Shown in pieces: positions 61,722 to 64,000 of a stretch of 64,000 nucleotides of DNA. A program made the translations under genes and the position numbers. How positions within the stretch are numbered: position 1 is the stretch's first letter; each line of letters starts with the position of its first letter. Source of the DNA: Verrucomicrobiota bacterium (GTDB lineage Bacteria > Verrucomicrobiota > Verrucomicrobiia > Opitutales > Opitutaceae); contig JACRQG010000004.1 of assembly GCA_016222805.1 (NCBI GenBank), positions 62,001 through 126,000 on the forward strand, given 5' to 3'. The notes below the pieces were generated by a model, which worked only from the letters and a program-made list of their open reading frames with translations, was not told the DNA's origin and did not search any database.

Positions 61722-62153
61722 ATGTCACCGCGGGTGCTGCAGTTCCTGGATGCGCGCCGCGCGGCGATTCGGTCGCGCTGGATCGAACTGCTGTTTGTCG
61801 AACCGGTGAACTCGCCGCTGGCCAACCCCAACACCATGCTCTTCATGCTCGATGGAACGCTGGACGAGGTGTTCGCCGCCCTCCGCCGGGGAGAGACCCC
61901 GCGGGAGGTGCCGGTGCCGGACAGCGCCGGCGCGCCCAACCCTTATCTCGCGTACTTTCGCGCCGGCACCCAGGCCCTGCATGAGGCTTTGATCTTGATT
62001 CAGGCGGAAACCCCGGAACTCGATCCACGCGAACGCGATGCCACGTTTGCCGAACTCAACACGGTCATCCGCCGCCTCGCGCGGCGGGAAATCGAGGGCT
62101 TTGCCGCGCTCTGCCAGTATCCGGGCCGGACGGAAGGCGTCGGTACAACCTGA
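61722..62153 (+). CDS. Conserved helical protein of unknown function
   Basis: 143 residues, entirely helical in appearance, with the start LQFLDARRAAIRSRWIELL. This resembles the N-terminal RsbRD-type or similar sensor helical bundle, but not clearly enough to assign. No signal peptide or motif. It lies between the azurin gene and a small ORF, and may be cotranscribed with azurin (103-bp gap). Confidence 0.5.
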   Translation: MSPRVLQFLDARRAAIRSRWIELLFVEPVNSPLANPNTMLFMLDGTLDEVFAALRRGETPREVPVPDSAGAPNPYLAYFRAGTQALHEALILIQAETPELDPRERDATFAELNTVIRRLARREIEGFAALCQYPGRTEGVGTT

Positions 62154-62172
62154 GCCGCCGAAGGAAGATCCG

Positions 62173-62274
62173 GTGGTCCGCGCCTATGCGAGCCCGGCCT
62201 GCCAGCTCGCGGATTTTTTCGAAGACGACGAGGCCGTCCGGGCAACTGTGCCGCGACGGGACGGTGGTCGCTGA
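62173..62274 (+). CDS. Possible 33-residue small protein with YASPAC motif
   Basis: A short frame beginning at GTG 62173, preceded by AAGGAAG at a suitable distance. It reads VRAYASPACQLADFFED then a basic tail. Short proteins with a Tyr-Ala-Ser-Pro-x-Cys motif are known next to unrelated genes, so this looks translated rather than random. Too short for a firm call. Confidence 0.3.
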   Translation: MVRAYASPACQLADFFEDDEAVRATVPRRDGGR

Positions 62275-62334
62275 GCGTGTCATCCGGAAGGGGTGTTCTT
62301 GAGGCGAGGCCTCGGTCGGGGATAGTTGCCTCCC

Positions 62335-63492
62335 ATGAGTTCGACCCACCCGACGCGGCGCGCCGCCACCCTGTGCATTCATGCGGGCACCCATCACGAC
62401 TCCGCCACGGGCGGCGCGTGCAGCCCGATCTTCCCGTCGACGGCGTATGCGTTTCCCCACCCGACCGGTGCCAACATCTATCCCCGCTACTTCAACACGC
62501 CAAACCAGCGGGTGATTGCGGGTAAGCTGGCCGCCCTCGAACAAGGCGGGGAGGCGCTCGTGTTTGGGTCCGGCATGGCGGCCATCGCGACGGTCCTGCA
62601 GACGGAACTGCGACCCGGCGACCACGCCGTCTTCCAGGCGGATTTGTATGGCGGGACGCACCATCTCGTAACCCGGGAACTCGCCCGCGGGGGAGTGGAG
62701 TACTCGTTCGTCCGCGGGGTCGAGGAGTTTGCCGCCGCCATCCGCCCGCGGACCCGGCTGCTCTACCTCGAGTCGCCCTCGAACCCGCTCCTGCGCTGCC
62801 TGGACATCGCCGCGGTGGCCGACATCGGGCGCCGACACGGGGTGCTGACGGTCATCGACAATACCTTTGCGACCCCGATTAATCAGAACCCGCTTGCGCT
62901 GGGAATCGACGTGGTGATCCACAGCGCCACGAAGTACCTCAACGGGCACAGCGACCTGAATGCCGGGGTGGTGGTGGCGTCCGCCGCCTGGATTCAACGG
63001 CTGACCGAGGTGGCGACCCACCTCGGCGGGATGCTCGATGCGCACGCCTGCGGGCAGTTGGAGCGGGGGTTGAAGACCCTGGCGCTCCGGGTCCGGCAGC
63101 ACAACGAGAACGCCGGGCGCCTGGCGCGCCATCTGCAGCAGCATCCTGCCGTGCGGTGCGTGATCTATCCCGGATTGCCGGAGCACCCGGACCATGCCGT
63201 GGCGGCGCGGCAGATGCGGGGCTTTGGCGGCATGCTCTCGTTCGAGCTGCGTGCTCCCTCGCGAATCGATCGGTTCCTGGGCCAGCTGCGCGTGGTCCTT
63301 CCGGCGCTGAGCCTGGGGGGCGTGGAAAGCCTCGTGTGCGTGCCGAGCCGGACCTCGCATCGACTGATGACGCCGGCGGAACGGCACGAGGCGGGGATCA
63401 GCGACGGGCTGGTGCGCCTTTCCGTTGGGATCGAAGACATCGAGGATTTGATCGAAGACGTCGACCAGGCGCTCGCCGCGGACAGCCCGTAG
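62335..63492 (+). CDS. Cys/Met metabolism PLP-dependent lyase (cystathionine gamma-synthase/lyase type)
   Basis: 385 residues from the ATG at 62335. Fold-type-I features: YPRYFNTPNQ with the active-site Tyr region, FGSGMAAIATVL (PLP phosphate loop), ESPSNPLLRCLDI, VIDNTFATPINQNPL (Asp for the pyridine nitrogen), and the Schiff-base Lys200 in SATKYLNGHSD. End ISDGLVRLSVGIEDIEDLIEDVDQAL is the family C-terminus. It catalyses gamma- or alpha,gamma-elimination or replacement in methionine/cysteine metabolism; synthase, lyase or methionine gamma-lyase cannot be separated from sequence alone. No riboswitch was identified upstream. Confidence 0.92.
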   Translation: MSSTHPTRRAATLCIHAGTHHDSATGGACSPIFPSTAYAFPHPTGANIYPRYFNTPNQRVIAGKLAALEQGGEALVFGSGMAAIATVLQTELRPGDHAVFQADLYGGTHHLVTRELARGGVEYSFVRGVEEFAAAIRPRTRLLYLESPSNPLLRCLDIAAVADIGRRHGVLTVIDNTFATPINQNPLALGIDVVIHSATKYLNGHSDLNAGVVVASAAWIQRLTEVATHLGGMLDAHACGQLERGLKTLALRVRQHNENAGRLARHLQQHPAVRCVIYPGLPEHPDHAVAARQMRGFGGMLSFELRAPSRIDRFLGQLRVVLPALSLGGVESLVCVPSRTSHRLMTPAERHEAGISDGLVRLSVGIEDIEDLIEDVDQALAADSP

Positions 63493-63629
63493 TGGCGCGG
63501 GCCCGGGCCGCCGTCCAGGTGGGCGAAGCAGGTCTCCGCGTCCCCGACAAGGCTGCAATCGGGTGACTGCGTGTTTTCCCGCGTGACTTTGGACACGCAC
63601 GGACATGCTCATGGGCAACTACACCTCTC

Positions 63630-64000
63630 ATGAAGCGTACCCCGTTTCTTTTGGTTGTACTGGCACTGGCTTCAGCGGCGTTGCTGCGGGCCACCGTTGG
63701 CCTGGGATTGCAGGCGCAATTGGGAAACCCCAGTGGCGCGACGGCGAACCCCGCCAACCACCAACGTTACCTGATTGAACGGGCGCAGTACTCGCTCGAC
63801 TACAGCGACGAACTGCGGGAACCCAACTGGGTCAGCTGGAACCTGACTTCCACCGATGTGGGTTCGGCGGGGCGCTCCCCGGACTTCTTTGTCGATACGA
63901 CCCTGCCGGCGGGCTTCACCGCGGTGCTGACGAGCGACTATTCCGGTTCCGGCTACGATCGCGGGCACATGTGCCCCTCTGGTGACCGCACGCTCTCGCG
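63630..64000 (+). CDS. Secreted DNA/RNA non-specific endonuclease (3' end outside window)
   Basis: The first 123 codons, running off the window. A signal peptide (LLVVLALASAALLRA) is followed by the NUC1/NucA beta-beta-alpha-Me domain start: YDRGHMCPSGDRT with catalytic His113 in the DRGH motif. Enzymes of this family cut DNA and RNA without sequence preference, needing Mg2+, and are exported for nutrient acquisition or biofilm turnover. The rest of the gene, including the metal Asn region, is not in view. Confidence 0.9.
   Translation, partial: MKRTPFLLVVLALASAALLRATVGLGLQAQLGNPSGATANPANHQRYLIERAQYSLDYSDELREPNWVSWNLTSTDVGSAGRSPDFFVDTTLPAGFTAVLTSDYSGSGYDRGHMCPSGDRTLS

Noticed and set aside
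1-64000. CRISPR arrays, rRNA genes, complete tRNA genes, replication origin
   Set aside because: No regularly spaced direct repeats of CRISPR type, no rRNA-like sequence, no complete cloverleaf and no DnaA-box cluster were seen on reading both strands.

Overview
The window is G+C-rich and looks like the chromosome of a verrucomicrobial bacterium, probably an Opitutaceae relative. This rests on a PEP-CTERM surface protein, an ECF sigma factor next to a Ser/Thr kinase-TPR protein, a sulfatase, a Tat-exported amidohydrolase, PQQ-like beta-propeller proteins, and cell-envelope proteins typical of Gram-negative bacteria. No rRNA or intact tRNA gene was found, so the placement is an inference from gene content.

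Layout. 1-10.2 kb: the 3' end of a TonB-dependent receptor, then one RND adaptor with two successive RND pump genes. 10.3-16.1 kb: a sulfatase convergent with an M13 metallopeptidase, with a strong hairpin between them, then a DsbD-type thiol reductase. 16.15-17.3 kb: an IS630-family insertion sequence. 17.3-27.2 kb: an A+T-richer integrative element with a tyrosine integrase beside a tRNA-Ser 3' fragment, and GATTTGCCA-type repeats at both ends. 27.2-34.6 kb: an IS66 remnant, a VOC protein, a PEP-CTERM protein, a 1.7-kilo-residue modular polysaccharide lyase and a pseudopilin. 34.9-38.5 kb: an A+T-richer pair, subtilase plus AAA ATPase, resembling the IetAS anti-phage/plasmid-stability system, with a tRNA-3'-end-like fragment at its outer edge. 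38.8-42.3 kb: kinase-TPR protein and ECF sigma factor. 42.4-50.6 kb: secreted and membrane proteins, a GNAT enzyme, an amidohydrolase, an integrase-like N-terminal domain and two beta-propeller proteins. 50.9-56.7 kb: a CPA2 antiporter and a second RND operon. 56.8-60.8 kb: an envelope lipoprotein cluster including LpoB-, COG3014- and YcfL-like proteins. 61-64 kb: azurin, a Cys/Met PLP enzyme and the start of a secreted DNA/RNA non-specific endonuclease.

The most interesting part is the cargo of the integrative element (20.1-27.05 kb). Two operons diverge from a 209-bp control region. Leftward are a dGTPase-like HD hydrolase and an overlapping nucleotidyltransferase. Rightward are a LexA/CI-like repressor with the exact LexA spacing of cleavage site, Ser and Lys, then an N6-adenine methyltransferase, then a 225-residue protein with a PD-(D/E)XK-like pattern. 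A clean inverted repeat lies in the control region. I read this as a candidate DNA-damage-responsive defence locus joining restriction-modification with nucleotide depletion or nucleotidyl transfer. The individual family calls are well supported. Their working as one system is inference.
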